Of a stretch of DNA of 8,017 nucleotides, positions 6,807 to 8,017 are shown piece after piece (within the stretch, counting starts at the first letter, position 1; each line of letters starts with the position of its first letter). The DNA is from an uncultured bacterium (GTDB lineage: Bacteria > Verrucomicrobiota > Kiritimatiellia > RFP12 > UBA1067), in the NCBI GenBank assembly GCA_900547945.1, contig URIT01000138.1:1-8017 (forward strand), written 5' to 3'. Position numbers and translations under genes: made by a program. A model generated the notes under the pieces. That model was not told the origin of the DNA. It worked only from the letters and a program-made list of their open reading frames with translations, and ran no database searches.

Positions 6807-6815
6807 TGCTATACT
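6807..6815 (+). promoter_or_regulatory. Extended -10 promoter for dnaX
   Basis: TGC followed by TATACT (6810-6815) forms an extended -10 element in an AT-poor background. No good -35 is found at 17 bp; the nearest TTGAGC (6777-6782) is 27 bp away. Transcription from here would start at about 6821-6823, which is the A of the dnaX ATG at 6822 or within a base of it. Confidence 0.6.
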
Positions 6816-6821
6816 AGCGGC

Positions 6822-8017
6822 ATGGAAGAACAGGAACAGGCCCCGCACATCGCGCTGCCGCTCAAGTACCGCCCGATGACGTTCGACGACGTCGTGGGGC
6901 AGGAACACGTCGTGCGCACGCTGCGCAACGCCATCGCGAGCGGGCGCATCGCGAACGCCTATCTCTTCATCGGCCCGCGCGGCATCGGCAAGACGACGAC
7001 CTCGCGCATCCTCGCCAAGGCCCTCAACTGCACGAACCCGAACGGCGTGGAGCCGTGCGGCGCGTGCGAGAACTGCCGCCAGATCGCCGCCGGCCGCTCC
7101 ATCGACGTGACCGAGCTCGACGCGGCCTCGCACAACAAGGTCGAGGACGTGAAGCCGATCATGGACGCCGTGCAGTTCAAGCCCGTCGCCTCGAAGTACA
7201 AGATCTTCATCATCGACGAATGCCACATGCTCACGGGCGCGGCCTGGAACGCCCTCCTCAAGACGCTGGAGGAGCCGCCGCCCTACGTGAAGTTCATCTT
7301 CGCGACGACCGAGGGCGACAAGATGCTCGCCACGATCGTCTCGCGCTGCCAGCGCTTCGACCTGCGCCGCATCCAGACGCACCAGATCGCCGCGCGCCTC
7401 CGCTACATCTGCGGCAAGGAGGGCATCGAGGCGGACGAGGACGCCCTGCTCGCCATCGCGCGCGGCGCCGAGGGCGGCATGCGCGACGCGCTCAGCTCCC
7501 TCGACCAGCTCATCGCCTTCACGGGCGAGCGGATCACCGAGGACGACGCCCTCGGCGTCTTCGGCCTCGTCTCGCGCAAGGCCCTCGAAGACCTCGCGGG
7601 CGCGATCCTCGCGGGCGACGCCGCCACGATCCTCCGCTCCGTCGAGACGTTCGACTCCGCCGGCAAGAACATGCGCCGCCTCGCGGGCGAACTGCTCCAG
7701 CATTTCCGCAACCTCCTCGTCTACCAGACGCTCGGCGCCGGGGAGAACGGCCTGGAGGCGACGCCCGACCAGATCAAGACCCTCGCCGCGCAGGCGAAGC
7801 TCTGCCCCCCCGCGCGGATCTTCCGCATCGCCGACCAGCTCGCCGACATGGAGGACAAGCTCCGCCACGTGCTGAGCGTGCGCACGCTCATCGAGATGAC
7901 GCTCATCCGCGCCTCCCGCATCGCCACCGTCGCGAGCATCGAGGAGCTGCTGCGCGCCGTCCGGGCCCTGAAGGGCCCCGTCGCCGCGCCGGCGGGCGGG
8001 GCCGCCCAGCCGCAGGC
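6822..8017 (+). CDS. dnaX: DNA polymerase III subunits gamma/tau, N-terminal part (3' end outside window)
   Basis: DnaX is the AAA+ ATPase core of the clamp loader that places the beta clamp on DNA and, as tau, links polymerase cores. The frame stays open to the window edge, giving 398 residues. Domain I shows KYRPMTFDDVVGQEHV (15-30), Walker A GPRGIGKTTTSR (51-62), a zinc module with Cys70, Cys79, Cys82 and Cys85, Walker B IIDECHML (130-137), sensor 1 FATTE (160-164) and the arginine-finger motif SRCQRF (174-179). Domains II and III follow to about residue 370. An Ala/Pro/Gly-rich linker, typical of tau, begins at the edge. Walker B reads DECH instead of the usual DEVH. ATG 6822 is the only plausible start and has no Shine-Dalgarno; the extended -10 just upstream implies a leaderless mRNA. 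It lies 54 nt after the sirtuin gene. Whether a gamma-making frameshift site exists cannot be seen. Confidence 0.97.
   Translation, partial: MEEQEQAPHIALPLKYRPMTFDDVVGQEHVVRTLRNAIASGRIANAYLFIGPRGIGKTTTSRILAKALNCTNPNGVEPCGACENCRQIAAGRSIDVTELDAASHNKVEDVKPIMDAVQFKPVASKYKIFIIDECHMLTGAAWNALLKTLEEPPPYVKFIFATTEGDKMLATIVSRCQRFDLRRIQTHQIAARLRYICGKEGIEADEDALLAIARGAEGGMRDALSSLDQLIAFTGERITEDDALGVFGLVSRKALEDLAGAILAGDAATILRSVETFDSAGKNMRRLAGELLQHFRNLLVYQTLGAGENGLEATPDQIKTLAAQAKLCPPARIFRIADQLADMEDKLRHVLSVRTLIEMTLIRASRIATVASIEELLRAVRALKGPVAAPAGGAAQPQ

Noticed and set aside
6777..6809. TTGAGC as a -35 partner for the dnaX -10
   Set aside because: The spacing of 27 bp to TATACT (22 bp to TATGCT) is too long for a sigma70 promoter; the extended -10 explanation is better.
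6000..7868. 622-codon open frame antisense to the sirtuin and dnaX genes
   Set aside because: Long antisense frames are expected in GC-rich genes with strong third-position bias. Both sense genes have complete family motifs, and the antisense product is repetitive in Arg, Glu, Leu and Val.

Overview
The window is a GC-rich (well over 60 percent by eye) bacterial chromosome segment. Nearly all of it is the classic translation/transcription cluster tRNA-Thr, tuf, rpmG, tRNA-Trp, secE, nusG, rplK, rplA, rplJ, rplL, with every confident gene on the + strand. The host is bacterial. The unusual effector loop in EF-Tu, recalled as similar to EF-Tu of Planctomycetes and relatives, suggests the PVC superphylum (Verrucomicrobiota, Kiritimatiellota or Lentisphaerota). 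That placement is an inference from memory and was not tested by a search.

Layout. Positions 3-338 hold the 3' end of a shikimate dehydrogenase gene (aroE), followed 37 nt later by glucosamine-6-phosphate deaminase (nagB). A well-spaced sigma70-type promoter at 1181-1209 then drives tRNA-Thr(GGT) and, 39 nt further on, tuf. After tuf come a 122-nt spacer with a perfect 9-bp inverted repeat, a 50-residue ribosomal protein L33 gene, tRNA-Trp(CCA), secE, nusG, and the L11-L1-L10-L7/L12 genes. This part is colinear with the E. coli thrT-tufB-secE-nusG-rplKAJL region. A strong intrinsic terminator at 5940-5966 follows rplL.

The expected next genes, rpoB and rpoC, are absent. In their place are a Sir2-family NAD-dependent deacylase gene and the start of dnaX (clamp-loader tau/gamma subunit), which runs off the window end. 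The dnaX ATG lies directly behind an extended -10 element with no Shine-Dalgarno sequence, so a leaderless mRNA is predicted.

How the genes work together. The core cluster couples transcription (NusG), protein export (SecE), tRNA supply and ribosome stalk assembly (L11, L10, L7/L12) with EF-Tu, which acts at that stalk. The flanking genes (aromatic biosynthesis, amino-sugar catabolism, protein deacylation, replication) are unrelated housekeeping functions. I see no mobile element, CRISPR array, toxin-antitoxin pair or defence system. The region looks ordinary, and the points worth a second look are molecular variants (EF-Tu switch I, NagB allosteric site, NusG insertion), promoter placement and the break in the rplL-rpoBC linkage.
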